From positions 124,001-188,000 of the IMG/VR virus record IMGVR_UViG_3300049846_001037: DNA of 64,000 nucleotides, one strand, 5' to 3'. This DNA comes from a virus. Numbering within the stretch: the stretch's first letter is position 1; every line of letters begins with the position of its first letter. The position numbers and the translations under genes are program-made. A model generated the notes under the pieces. That model was not told the DNA's origin, did not search any database, and was given only the letters and a program-made list of their open reading frames with translations. Shown one piece after another: positions 1 to 8,400 of this stretch.

Positions 1-895
1 CTTTGTAGACAAAGCCCATACGTCCACCTATCTTCTTGGCCTTCTTTTCCATGAGGACTGGGCTGGGCAATTCCTCTGACGGCTTCTGGAACAGGTTCTC
101 CTTTTGGCCGTTCTTTAGCTTGATGACCACCTCATGCAGAAGAACGTCTTCCTTCTCTGTGTAGTGGTGGTCCTGCGTTATGATGGTCTTTACGCCATAC
201 TTCTTAGCCAGACCCATCAGGGCCTCGTTGACCCTCTTCTGTTCATCGACTGGATGCAACTGTAGTTCGATGTAGAAGTCGTCCTTGAAGATCTTCAAGT
301 ATTGCTTTAGGTAGTCTTCGGCCTTCTCCATGTTGCCCTTGAGAATGGAAGAGGCAATCTGTCCACCCAAACATGCGGAACTGGCAATAATTCCCTCGTG
401 ATACTTCTCCAGCAACTTGAGGTCTATTCTTGGCTTGTAGTAATACCCCTCAAGGTAAGCCAGAGAACTCAACTTCATGATGTTGTGGTAGCCAGTCTTG
501 TTCTTTGCCAGAAGGATGACGTGGTTTGACTTTCTGACCGTTGACTTCAAACCCTTGAGGTTTTCAATCTGGTCCGATGGGTCAGCATCCCAGCCGTCAA
601 ACAGAGGCATGAAGTTGTCCTTCTTGACCTCTAGTTCCTCTAGCTGCTTTTCGGTCCTAGATATCAGACCGGCGTCATCGCAGATATAGGCTTCGATTCC
701 AAAGATTGGCTTGATGCCCTTCTTCTGGCAGGCATAGTAAAGTTTGAGCCAACCAGAGATGGTGCCGTGGTCAGTCAGAGCAATGGCCTTCATGCCAAGC
801 CTGCTGGCCTTGTCCACCAAATCCGATATCTGAGAGATGGCGTCTAGTCTGGAATGATCGCTGTGAACATGGAGCGAAACATAGTTGTCAGACAT
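1..895 (-). CDS. dnaE: DNA polymerase III alpha subunit, N-terminal part (cut by window edge)
   Basis: Replicative polymerase; only the first 298 or so codons are here and the gene runs off the left edge. The start ATG is at 895, overlapping the stop of the upstream gene by 8 bases. The protein opens MSDNYVSLHVHSDHSRLDA, with the HxHSDHS motif of the PHP domain, then ALTDHG around residue 40. Near residue 160 comes the SSACLGGQ segment typical of C-family polymerases. This is the PHP and first palm-side part of a DnaE-type enzyme. Whether the PHP site is an active proofreading nuclease cannot be decided without the rest of the gene. A phage-encoded C-family polymerase fits the other replication genes at 14-24 kb. 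Confidence 0.88.
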   Translation of the reverse strand, partial: MSDNYVSLHVHSDHSRLDAISQISDLVDKASRLGMKAIALTDHGTISGWLKLYYACQKKGIKPIFGIEAYICDDAGLISRTEKQLEELEVKKDNFMPLFDGWDADPSDQIENLKGLKSTVRKSNHVILLAKNKTGYHNIMKLSSLAYLEGYYYKPRIDLKLLEKYHEGIIASSACLGGQIASSILKGNMEKAEDYLKQYLKIFKDDFYIELQLHPVDEQKRVNEALMGLAKKYGVKTIITQDHHYTEKEDVLLHEVVIKLKNGQKENLFQKPSEELPSPVLMEKKAKKIGGRMGFVYK

Positions 896-1463
896 TAACT
901 TGACCCTCGACCTCAATGTTGTTCTTTACTATCTCAATCTGCCTCATGATGTCTTTCCTCAAATGAGTCAGATTCTTCCACTTATCCAGAACCGTGTAGT
1001 TGATCTGTGACTGCCTCAATACTGGCAGCAACTCCTTCATCAACTTCTCTTCTTTGGCATTCTTGGCCATGTCCTTCTTCTTGATGACGATGGCTTGATA
1101 GTTCCAATGGTTCCTGCGTGTCTTGAACTCTTTCATGTAGTGCTTGTAGAGTTTCTTGTTGCTAAGACGGCAGTAGACGAGATTGCTTATGTGGCTATTC
1201 TCAAAGATGTGAAGCTTTTCGGTGAACTTGTTCAACTTGTAGTTGAAGTAGAGTTCATCATCTCTCTTGAAGTCCTTCATCATGACCATCTCATTGAGAA
1301 CGCCACACAGGTCGTCATGGTCACACTTTACTCTGAACTTGTTCTCTTTGTAGAAGTCACCCATGACATAGATGCCATGCCTCTCCAAGTATTTGGTTAT
1401 CTCCAACTTGGATGAAGGCAGCAAGTCTATGATCATCAGGTATTCTAGTTTTTCGTCACTCAT
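888..1463 (-). CDS. Hypothetical protein, 191 aa
   Basis: Not recognised. It is a charged, Lys- and Asp-rich soluble protein with no membrane segment and a Lys-rich middle (about residues 125-140). It sits between the dCMP deaminase and the polymerase with short overlaps on both sides (4 bases upstream, 8 downstream), so it is translationally coupled to replication genes and may act with them; that role is inference. Confidence 0.8.
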   Translation of the reverse strand: MSDEKLEYLMIIDLLPSSKLEITKYLERHGIYVMGDFYKENKFRVKCDHDDLCGVLNEMVMMKDFKRDDELYFNYKLNKFTEKLHIFENSHISNLVYCRLSNKKLYKHYMKEFKTRRNHWNYQAIVIKKKDMAKNAKEEKLMKELLPVLRQSQINYTVLDKWKNLTHLRKDIMRQIEIVKNNIEVEGQVNV

Positions 1464-1954
1464 TGCTGCCTCTTGTGAACAACCACTTCAACCCCAGCCT
1501 CACGGAACATCGTAGAGGCTATATCATGATCTTCCTTCCATCTTTCCCTAAGAGTAGCGTCATTGTGTGACTTAGAATCTCCGTCAATGACAACCTTGGC
1601 TATTCCAGACTGTATGATTGCAATTGCACAATTACAGCAAGGGTGCCAATCTACATAAAGCGTACATCCATTCAGTGGAATTCCCACCTTAGCCGCATAG
1701 TAAATGGCGTTAGCCTCTGCATGGGCTGTCCACTTGTACTTTGCGGGTCTTTCGTATCTCTCTGGAACTTCTTCGATGTTGTCGTTGACGCCCCTGGCAA
1801 AGCCATTGAACCCGGCCGTTCTGTGTCCGTGGTCATTGCCGGTGGTCATTGAACCAACTTTGGTTGATGGGTCTTTTGACTTTGAGGCAATGCCAGGGAG
1901 CTGATCGAGGAAGTATTCGTTCCAGTCTTTAGGACTGTTGCTGTTGTTGTTCAC
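1460..1954 (-). CDS. Deoxycytidylate (dCMP) deaminase
   Basis: Zinc-dependent deamination of dCMP to dUMP, feeding dTTP synthesis. The zinc motif is complete: HAE at residues 78-80 (His ligand and catalytic Glu) and PCxxC at 105-109 (Cys106, Cys109). At 164 aa it matches the phage and cellular dCMP deaminase family; a general cytidine deaminase is less likely because of the length and the TKVG-type N-terminal region. It overlaps the preceding gene by 26 bases in another frame, so its first residues (Asn/Ser-rich) are read from the same DNA as the Gln-rich tail of that protein. It fits with the ribonucleotide reductase at 4-6.6 kb. Confidence 0.88.
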   Translation of the reverse strand: MNNNSNSPKDWNEYFLDQLPGIASKSKDPSTKVGSMTTGNDHGHRTAGFNGFARGVNDNIEEVPERYERPAKYKWTAHAEANAIYYAAKVGIPLNGCTLYVDWHPCCNCAIAIIQSGIAKVVIDGDSKSHNDATLRERWKEDHDIASTMFREAGVEVVVHKRQQ

Positions 1955-2267
1955 CCTGCGGAGCCTGAGCTTGGGTTTCAGCGGCTTGAGCGAGAGCGGC
2001 TTCGGCTGCTGCTCTACGCATGTTGGTTTCGTGGGCCTCAGACACCAAAATATCGACTTCTCTGATGTATTTGGATAGGCGGGCCTTGTGGTGACGCAGC
2101 CATTCTTCTACAACCTTGTTGGTCCCACTAATCTTGATATCGAAAATCTTATGGTTCCAATCACCTAGATTGTATTTGCGTTCAAACTTTATTTCAATTC
2201 CGATCTCAGGTATTTCTGTACCTGGCGTTTCGTTTCCGATTACTTGATCTTTTTGTAGTTCTGACAT
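1929..2267 (-). CDS. Hypothetical protein with Ala/Gln-rich tail, 112 aa
   Basis: Not recognised. Start chosen at MSELQKDQ (2267) because GGAGG lies 6 bases upstream; a longer reading from 2300 would run into the terminator stem at 2293-2319. The body (residues 1-80) is mixed alpha/beta in composition. The last 30 residues are rich in Ala and Gln and end in five Gln and Ser, probably disordered. It follows a terminator, so its transcript comes either from read-through or from the promoter at 2431-2458. Confidence 0.75.
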   Translation of the reverse strand: MSELQKDQVIGNETPGTEIPEIGIEIKFERKYNLGDWNHKIFDIKISGTNKVVEEWLRHHKARLSKYIREVDILVSEAHETNMRRAAAEAALAQAAETQAQAPQGEQQQQQS

Positions 2268-2282
2268 TTTATCCTCCAACAC

Positions 2283-2319
2283 AAAACAAAAAAGACCCAC
2301 CTCTAACAGAGATGAGTCT
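2283..2319 (-). terminator. Rho-independent terminator or attenuator
   Basis: On the minus strand an imperfect stem (GACTCATCTC pairing with GAGGTGGGTC) is followed by a run of six T. It lies downstream of the promoter at 2431-2458 and upstream of the start at 2267, so it could end a leader RNA of roughly 120 bases or act as an attenuator. Confidence 0.75.
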
Positions 2320-2430
2320 TGTTATAGTTTTGAGACATTTGACAGTTTGATTGACATTTGGGTTAACATTTTTGTATCTCACATTTTTATACTTTTAGAC
2401 ATTCAACAAGGAACAGATGTGCTTCTTTCT

Positions 2431-2458
2431 ATTATACTAGATCTTTATAAAAAAACAA
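2431..2458 (-). promoter_or_regulatory. Promoter, class two (T-run ATAAA then TATAAT)
   Basis: Minus strand: TTGTTT, 16 bases, TATAAT. The spacer holds the T-run plus ATAAAG element, with its first A exactly 12 bases before TATAAT, as at other intergenic sites in this window. There is no gene start within 150 bases downstream; the terminator at 2283-2319 comes first. Confidence 0.7.
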
Positions 2459-2475
2459 CGATTTTAAAGTATAGC

Positions 2476-2985
2476 TTATTCTATCTCCATTTGCTGTTCG
2501 GCAGTCAAAGATGAGTCGCCCAAACTATCCTTTTCAATCTTTTTCTTCTCCATAAACTCAAGGACAGTCTTGAATTCCTTGAGGTTCAGGTCGCTCTTGT
2601 TCTGCTGTCCAATCCTGAGAAGGTATAGATTCCTTCTCCAAGTCTTGACGAAGGTGTTGAACTCAAGGTCGCTCCAGCCATAATTGACCTGCAGGGTTTC
2701 CCTGAGAGCAATTGGAACGTCTATCTGCTCTTCCAGCGAACCCTCTCCTGAGAACTGCCTCAGGATATCAGAACACAGAAGGATAGCCTCTTCACTGGTA
2801 AGACCCTCAAGCAACCCACCCTCTTTGTCGGAGATGGTGATGTTTACGGTGCCATAATTGATGGTCATGCTTTCGTACATGGCAACCGCATTGGGGTTGA
2901 TGATGGGCTTGGTATCGGGCTGCTTCTTCAAGATAGCCCCACCCTCTTCCTCTACTTGCTTCACTTTTTCTGGAGTCTTAGCCAT
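2476..2985 (-). CDS. Hypothetical protein, 169 aa
   Basis: Not recognised. Start chosen at MAKTPEKVKQ (2985), preceded by GAGGA; an in-frame ATG at 3000 lacks such a site. It overlaps the end of the upstream zinc-finger gene by 8 bases. The protein is soluble, acidic and mostly helical in composition, with a Trp-containing central part (YGWSDLEFNTFVKTWRRNL) and a Lys/Glu-rich end. Last gene before the intergenic region at 2320-2475. Confidence 0.78.
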   Translation of the reverse strand: MAKTPEKVKQVEEEGGAILKKQPDTKPIINPNAVAMYESMTINYGTVNITISDKEGGLLEGLTSEEAILLCSDILRQFSGEGSLEEQIDVPIALRETLQVNYGWSDLEFNTFVKTWRRNLYLLRIGQQNKSDLNLKEFKTVLEFMEKKKIEKDSLGDSSLTAEQQMEIE

Positions 2986-3232
2986 TTGAATCCTCATCAA
3001 ACAATGTCTTTTCGTCTGTGCTTCTAGACCTTCCAGTGAACGTCCTGATCTGCTGGTTGGTCATAGTTACCTTCTTACCCTCTTGGCTACAAGCGGCACA
3101 CATGAACCCGAAAAGCATCTGGTGTTTTGCATGCTTATCTATTCTTAGTGGAACCTGCTCAAGCTTCTTTAGCGGCTTCTTGGAGCCACAAAAGTCGCAG
3201 AGGAGCTTGTAGTCTTCAATTTGCTTGTTCAT
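2978..3232 (-). CDS. Small zinc-finger protein, 84 aa
   Basis: Two CxxC pairs, CDFC at residues 13-16 and CAAC at 45-48, about 30 residues apart, are expected to bind one zinc ion. The rest is polar, with a Ser/Thr/Arg-rich end. Function unknown; it could be a nucleic-acid-binding accessory factor. Start at 3232 overlaps the stop of the upstream gene by 4 bases (ATGA), indicating coupled translation. Confidence 0.78.
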   Translation of the reverse strand: MNKQIEDYKLLCDFCGSKKPLKKLEQVPLRIDKHAKHQMLFGFMCAACSQEGKKVTMTNQQIRTFTGRSRSTDEKTLFDEDSNG

Positions 3233-3648
3233 GACTTGGAAACACCCCTTGACGATTTTTCAATCTCTGGGTTGGCTACTGGAATAACGCCGCTGTCGAT
3301 GGCATCAAGGGCAGTGACCAACTTGCTCGATGAATCAATGACGTTGAATTCAGCGATATTGTTCACGGAAAGCCACAGGATCTTCGAGCCACCTGGCATC
3401 TTCTCATACTGCACCGGCACTGGGCCACCGCTCGTCTCCACGATGACAAAGACCTTGGTCATTCTAATGTGCTCGCTGTCAGTAGAGGCATGCAGCATCG
3501 CTGACGTGATAACATCAGACCCTTCTTTGTTCTCAATCTTGAATACTCTCTCATGATCAACAACATGTCCCATGTAGAAATTGCCATTGGACATTCTGAT
3601 GCTGAAATACGGGATCTTTTCCTTGATGTTCAACTCAGTCTTTTCCAT
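3229..3648 (-). CDS. Hypothetical protein, 139 aa
   Basis: Not recognised. Composition suggests a beta-rich soluble protein. GAGG lies just before the start at 3648. It is followed with a 4-base overlap by the zinc-finger gene and preceded by another zinc-ribbon gene 8 bases away, so these form one unit. Confidence 0.75.
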   Translation of the reverse strand: MEKTELNIKEKIPYFSIRMSNGNFYMGHVVDHERVFKIENKEGSDVITSAMLHASTDSEHIRMTKVFVIVETSGGPVPVQYEKMPGGSKILWLSVNNIAEFNVIDSSSKLVTALDAIDSGVIPVANPEIEKSSRGVSKS

Positions 3649-3656
3649 TCCTCACC

Positions 3657-4094
3657 TCAAAGATTGTCTTTTAGATAACCCCAATCGAACCCTTCTTCGT
3701 GAACTGGATGTTCTTCCAGGTCTTTCTTTGCAGCCTCAACATAGTGAGGATTTAGTTGCCCGTACTTGTCAGAACTTCTACTCCATTCTTTTGATGAAGC
3801 AGCCTCAATCTTTCCTATCCAACGACCAACACTCTTCACTCCAGATTCAGAGCAGCGTGGGCAGGTCTTGACGCTGATAGGATAGTTGAACTTGCAGCCG
3901 CAACCCTGACAAAAATGAGAGAAGTATTCACTTCTCTCATTGATCCAAAATGTGGACTTGGTTGAATTCCATCCACACTCTGAATAGGGGTTTTCAGATG
4001 CCAACTTTCCGCAGACATCAGCCTCAAGCTTTAGAGACTGTGTATCTTCACCGAACCCGTCTGGGAATACTCTTATACTCTTAGATCCAGGCAT
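3657..4094 (-). CDS. Zinc-ribbon protein, 145 aa
   Basis: Cys pairs CQGC and CPRC in the middle (about residues 61-80) form a zinc-ribbon-like knuckle, with further Cys near residues 28 and 40. The flanking sequence contains a Trp-rich C-terminal part ending in GFDWGYLKDNL. No family recognised. A TATAAT box lies 6 bases before the ATG and no clear ribosome site is seen. Confidence 0.75.
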   Translation of the reverse strand: MPGSKSIRVFPDGFGEDTQSLKLEADVCGKLASENPYSECGWNSTKSTFWINERSEYFSHFCQGCGCKFNYPISVKTCPRCSESGVKSVGRWIGKIEAASSKEWSRSSDKYGQLNPHYVEAAKKDLEEHPVHEEGFDWGYLKDNL

Positions 4095-4110
4095 AGCTCA
4101 TTATATCAAA

Positions 4111-6621
4111 TCAAGAGCATTTTGAGTAACCACAAGACTTACAAGTTGCACATCCTTCCTGATAGACCATGCCATCCTTGCCGCAGGAAGAGCATTTTGA
4201 GGATGAGGAGGTTCCGTCAGCTATATATTTCTTCAATACTCTGGCAACGACCTTATTGAAGGAAAATAGCTCTTCGTTCTCGTCTTTTTGCAACTGGTCC
4301 ACCACAAACTGGACTGGAATGCCATGCCTTAGGCACATTGATATCACTCTTGCGTTGGTGCTAAAGGCTTCGTTTGTAAAGTGGTGGGTAATATCCTTGA
4401 ACGAAATCTCGTCTTCCTGGTCCTTGTTGAAGTAAATATCATATTTTGAGGACGCCTTCATAGCTCTCTTGACAATGACGCCATGCTCCATGCTCTTTGG
4501 AGGAACGATGTCCTTTTCCAAGCCAGCAAAGATCTCGTAGGGCTTGCCGTTCAAAAGTCCAACGAAGCAATACCACGGCTTGCCTGAGACATTGGCCCTG
4601 TGAACATCACACTGTAGAACATCGGGACGCTTTGGAGCATGTGACTCGATGATGTCGTTTTCTGGGTTGGCGCTGGCTGATGTCTTGAGAACACCATCTC
4701 TGCATCCATCCCTGTAAACGGTGATGCCCTTGCAACCTGCAGCCCACGCCGTTGTGTAGACCGTTGAAACATCTTCTTCGGTGGCATCCTTAGGCAAATT
4801 GACCGTTGACGAGATGGCGTGGTCAATGTGCTTCTGCATGGTTGCCTGAATCTTTACCCTCTCAGAGTAGACCAACTGATGGGCAAGAGACTTGTGGTAA
4901 GGAGACTTCTCTGGGTCTTTGAGACCAGTGACTTCCATCCACTTTGCAAAGCCGTGGTGGAAAACCGAGAAGTTCTGCCACTTGTCGCCCTGAGCATCCG
5001 TGTAATCAACCTTTGCGTTCTGGTCATTGGGGTTGATCTTCTTGCTACGGATGTAGGAGACTTCAAAGGCTGGCTCAACACCAGAGGTTGTCTGTGTCAA
5101 AGTTGACAGAGAGCCAGTTGGAGCCACAGTCGAGATGGCAATGTTCCTTCTACCATACTTCTTCATGTCTGCTTCCAAAGAGTCTGGAGCATCCTTGAAC
5201 AACTGGGCTATGAACTTGTTGTCCTTCTCCTTCTCAAAGTCATAGAGAGGGAAAGCCCCACGCTCCTTAGCCAACTGAACCGAAGAGGTATATTCAGTGA
5301 CCTTCTTCATCTTAAAGGCTTTGTCCACGAACTTGATGGACTCATCAGAGCCATAGCGAATGCCCATATAGGCAAGTGTGTCGCCTAGTCCTGTGATTCC
5401 AAGTCCAGTTCTACGACCCTCTTTGGCATGCTTCAAGAAGACCTGCCAAGTGTCCAACTCGATCTGCTTGATGTGCTGGGGCTCTGGGTCAGCATTGACC
5501 TTAGCAATGATTCTCTCCATGCACTCAATCTCAAGGTCAACCAAGTCGTCCATGATTCGCTGGGTCTTGAAAACAACCTCTTCCCACTTCTTGAAGTCGA
5601 ACTTGGCGTCTTCAGTGAATGGGTTCTCTACGAATGAAGCCATGTTGATAGCCGTCAACCTGCAAGTGTCGGCGTTCATGGCAATCTCGGAGCAGGGATT
5701 GGTGCTGTGCGGCTCCCAGCCCTCATACGAAGATGTGGGTGTGTATTCCTTGATTCTGTCGATGAACATCAACCCTGGTTCTGCTCTGAACCAAGCGCTA
5801 TGGATGATCTTGTTCCACACGCTTCTGGCATCGACCTGTTGGCTGATCTTTGGAGTCTTGGAGTCAACTGGCCAACGCTGCTCGTAGGTCTTACCCTTCT
5901 CAACTGCCTCTAGGAACTCGTCAGTCAAGAAGATGCTGATGTTGGCACCAGTGACCTTGTTGGGGTCGTTCTTGATTGTTGCAAAGTTGAGGATCTCAGG
6001 ATGATGAACCGAGATGGTCTGCATCAAAGCACCACGGCGGCCGTTCTGACCTACCTCACGAATGGTGTTTGAGAAACGCTCCATGTAAACGCCAATACCA
6101 TCAGTGGTCAAGGCAGCGTTGAGAACAGGAGTGCCTTTGGGTCTGATTGGGCTGATGTCAATGCCTACTCCAGCTCTGCGTTTGCTCAACTGAGCCAACT
6201 GCTGGTCGGCATAACCAATTCCACCGTAGCTGTCGTAGATCTTTGGCAGCACCACACAATTGCTGCTGCTTGAGACCTGATAGGGATTCCCGATAACTGA
6301 CATCGGAGAACCCTGAGGGATGATGTATTTGAATCCGTCTAGGAGAGCAAAGATTTCTTCGTAGGAAAGAGGGTTGGGATATTTTTGCTCGATGCGGTGA
6401 AACTCACGAGCCAATCTCTCGTGCATTTCTTTCGGATCTTTCTCATAGAAAATAGATTTGTTGTCGCCCAGAATTTGGCGAACAGAATATTTGTCAGCAA
6501 ACACCTTGCCAGCCAATTCGTCTCCGCCAAAATATTTGGTGGATGCCTCTAGCACCTCTTCGTAGGTGTATTCCTTCTTGGCTGTTTCCTTAACTGCTTC
6601 AATTACCTTTGTCTCTACCAT
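4111..6621 (-). CDS. nrdJ: Ribonucleoside-diphosphate/triphosphate reductase, class II (B12-dependent) type
   Basis: Reduces ribonucleotides to deoxyribonucleotides. Seen at 836 aa: the redox Cys in NCVVLP (Cys122), the active-site NPCSE (Asn308, Cys310, Glu312), RRAGVGIDISPIRPKGT around 148-164, PTGSLS in the later part, and TSGVEPAFEVSYIRS typical of the adenosylcobalamin-dependent class. The C-terminal 27 residues carry four CxxC-like pairs and end GYSKCS, a zinc/redox tail found in class II enzymes. No NrdB radical subunit gene is in the window, which also favours class II. Class II enzymes need coenzyme B12, so the host or its surroundings would have to supply it. A clear AGGAG lies before the start. 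Confidence 0.9.
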   Translation of the reverse strand: MVETKVIEAVKETAKKEYTYEEVLEASTKYFGGDELAGKVFADKYSVRQILGDNKSIFYEKDPKEMHERLAREFHRIEQKYPNPLSYEEIFALLDGFKYIIPQGSPMSVIGNPYQVSSSSNCVVLPKIYDSYGGIGYADQQLAQLSKRRAGVGIDISPIRPKGTPVLNAALTTDGIGVYMERFSNTIREVGQNGRRGALMQTISVHHPEILNFATIKNDPNKVTGANISIFLTDEFLEAVEKGKTYEQRWPVDSKTPKISQQVDARSVWNKIIHSAWFRAEPGLMFIDRIKEYTPTSSYEGWEPHSTNPCSEIAMNADTCRLTAINMASFVENPFTEDAKFDFKKWEEVVFKTQRIMDDLVDLEIECMERIIAKVNADPEPQHIKQIELDTWQVFLKHAKEGRRTGLGITGLGDTLAYMGIRYGSDESIKFVDKAFKMKKVTEYTSSVQLAKERGAFPLYDFEKEKDNKFIAQLFKDAPDSLEADMKKYGRRNIAISTVAPTGSLSTLTQTTSGVEPAFEVSYIRSKKINPNDQNAKVDYTDAQGDKWQNFSVFHHGFAKWMEVTGLKDPEKSPYHKSLAHQLVYSERVKIQATMQKHIDHAISSTVNLPKDATEEDVSTVYTTAWAAGCKGITVYRDGCRDGVLKTSASANPENDIIESHAPKRPDVLQCDVHRANVSGKPWYCFVGLLNGKPYEIFAGLEKDIVPPKSMEHGVIVKRAMKASSKYDIYFNKDQEDEISFKDITHHFTNEAFSTNARVISMCLRHGIPVQFVVDQLQKDENEELFSFNKVVARVLKKYIADGTSSSSKCSSCGKDGMVYQEGCATCKSCGYSKCS

Positions 6622-6630
6622 CTTTTTCTC

Positions 6631-7485
6631 CTAATCAATTAAATTTTTAACGTCTGGGCTACTAATCAATGTCTTGATTTTCTTTTCAAATTCCGTATTT
6701 GTTATCCTTATCCTTTTGATAATTTCTCTCTTGCTCATCCCTTCCACCATTAACTGTAAAATTATAAAAGCTGTCTTGTCTATTTTCGAACTTTTTTTAT
6801 CGACTTTTTGTTTCAGGTTGTCGAAGTCCATCTTGAAGAATATTTCGTCGTTGCTTGGAGGTGCCGCAATAGCGTTGACAAGAGAAACCTCGCCTCCATC
6901 TGTTTGAATTGGTTGATCCAAAGATATCGTGTGGGTGCCACGCTGCTCAAGAACTCCCATTGCGTATTTGCAGAGAGTAAACTGCTTCTTCTTTCCAGCG
7001 TCAAATCCCTTGCTGACTTCTTTGGTCTTGTATGCTACGTGATGAGGGCAACCCTGACAGGTGCTTTTGTTGATGACCTTCTTTGTTAGCGGGCATTTGT
7101 GTTTGCCAAGCATGAGATAGAATGCATTGTTGATTCTATCCATTGCGTAATTAAAGCTAACGTAGTTGTCATTCTCAATGTTGCGTGAATATTTTTTGGT
7201 CTTGTATTGATACCTTAACTGAGCCAGTTTGCGATGCCATACTGTGTATACGTATGTAGAGAAGTTTATGTTGAGCGTGTCATCGTAATTATCTAGAGCA
7301 TCAACTAACTTCATGCGGCAAATCTGAGCCAAGTCATCAATATCATGATTGGGTATCTTTCCTACCCAATGAGAAACCATGACCTTTATCTTGCGGTCAA
7401 ATAATCCAAGGATGTGATCGAACCCATCGCCAGTTTTTGTATTGTATTTGACTACGCCATCTTTAAACTTGATGTTCTTGATCAC
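6631..7485 (-). CDS. Phage sigma-like factor with a zinc-finger insertion
   Basis: Likely directs RNA polymerase to phage promoters. Residues about 45-100 read like sigma region 2: DIDDLAQICRMKLVDALDNY, then NFSTYVYTVWHRKLAQLRY. A Cys cluster follows (CPLTK...CQGCPHH...C, about 135-170), which looks like a zinc-binding insertion absent from standard sigma factors. Then comes SLDQPIQTDGGEVSLVNAI, resembling the sigma region-3 linker, and a C-terminal helix-turn-helix-like segment (GMSKREIIKRIRITNTEFEK). It is shorter than primary sigma factors. The class-two promoters found across the window are natural candidates for its targets; that link is inference. Confidence 0.72.
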   Translation of the reverse strand: MIKNIKFKDGVVKYNTKTGDGFDHILGLFDRKIKVMVSHWVGKIPNHDIDDLAQICRMKLVDALDNYDDTLNINFSTYVYTVWHRKLAQLRYQYKTKKYSRNIENDNYVSFNYAMDRINNAFYLMLGKHKCPLTKKVINKSTCQGCPHHVAYKTKEVSKGFDAGKKKQFTLCKYAMGVLEQRGTHTISLDQPIQTDGGEVSLVNAIAAPPSNDEIFFKMDFDNLKQKVDKKSSKIDKTAFIILQLMVEGMSKREIIKRIRITNTEFEKKIKTLISSPDVKNLID

Positions 7486-7508
7486 TGTTCCAGCTCTCCA
7501 AAGAGGCT

Positions 7509-8333
7509 TTATCCAAAAATGTTCTCGTCCATTCCACGCTGCTTGTAGCAGGTGTCCTTAAAGTCACAACACCAGCAAAAATCATTGTCAGTCGGAGTCC
7601 AGTCCTTTTCTTCTTTGTCTGTCTTTATCTTGCTCCTTATTTCCTGACCTATTGCCCTGATCCTGTCGAGGATTTCTTTGTCCTCATCATTGTTGTGCTT
7701 TTGTCCAGCAGGATCCGGTGGGCTTGTCTTGCCTATCTTCAAGAAGTCTAGTTGCTTGAAAATCTCAACGTCTTCTTTGTCGAGCGTCTTCTTGAATCCG
7801 ATGGCGTAGATGTTTAGCTGGTCGTTCTTGTCTATGGGATAAGCCGCTTTAGATGTCTTGTAGTCAACAATCTTGAATGTGTTCTCGCTGATCCTGTCGA
7901 TGCGGTCAATGTAGCCCTTGAGCCATAGTCCGTCACCAAGGTCTATCTCAAAGTACTTTTCCGTGTGGTAGACATCTGGTTCGTTCTTGTCTATCTTGTC
8001 GTAGTATCGCTTGAGCAACTTCTTCGACTCTTCAATCTGCTTGTCGGTGATCGCAAACTGCTTGCCGTTGTTGGTGAGGCGATAGGTCTTTCTCAGCGCA
8101 GAATAAAAGGCTCTCTTCATGAGAGCCTTCTTATCGTAATCACGGGACTTCTTTTTGAAATAGATGATGTAGTTGTGGAACTTCTCCAAAACCAAATGGT
8201 TGAAGTTTCCAAACGCAAGCCATGGCCAATGTTTCGTGGGTAGCTTGGCTATGTAGCGATAGTAGTACTTTCGTTGACAGGTTTTGAATGACTCAATTGC
8301 TGAAAACGATAGGAAGAATTTGTCTTGTGACAT
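7509..8333 (-). CDS. PD-(D/E)XK nuclease, RecB/Cas4-like, with probable iron-sulfur cysteines
   Basis: The N-terminal SFSAIESFKTCQRKYYYRY is the usual opening of RecB/AddB/Cas4-family nucleases, including the first Cys. The core GYIDRID...FKIVDYKTSK gives the D...(D/E)xK metal site. The C-terminal CWCCDFKDTC supplies three or more further Cys, so a 4Fe-4S cluster like those of Cas4 and AddB is likely. At 274 aa it is a stand-alone nuclease domain without helicase. No cas genes or CRISPR arrays are nearby, so a role in phage DNA recombination or end processing is more likely. Confidence 0.82.
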   Translation of the reverse strand: MSQDKFFLSFSAIESFKTCQRKYYYRYIAKLPTKHWPWLAFGNFNHLVLEKFHNYIIYFKKKSRDYDKKALMKRAFYSALRKTYRLTNNGKQFAITDKQIEESKKLLKRYYDKIDKNEPDVYHTEKYFEIDLGDGLWLKGYIDRIDRISENTFKIVDYKTSKAAYPIDKNDQLNIYAIGFKKTLDKEDVEIFKQLDFLKIGKTSPPDPAGQKHNNDEDKEILDRIRAIGQEIRSKIKTDKEEKDWTPTDNDFCWCCDFKDTCYKQRGMDENIFG

Positions 8334-8369
8334 TTGTATGATTTCTTTGTAGGAAGTTGTCTTTAATGT

Positions 8370-8397
8370 ATTGTACTTGAAAACAAAGAAAAAACAA
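8370..8397 (-). promoter_or_regulatory. Promoter upstream of the PD-(D/E)XK nuclease gene
   Basis: Minus strand: TTGTTT, 16 bases, TACAAT, beginning CGTTGTTTTTT exactly as the promoter at 2431-2458 does. Leader of about 35 bases to the ATG at 8333. Confidence 0.65.
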
Positions 8398-8400
8398 CGA

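Noticed and set aside
2330-2380. Plus-strand TTGACA promoter in the intergenic region
   Set aside because: TTGACA occurs, but no good minus-10 box or plus-strand gene follows.
7509-8333. A Cas4 protein of a CRISPR system
   Set aside because: The fold resembles Cas4, but there are no other cas genes or repeats, and phage RecB-like nucleases fit better.
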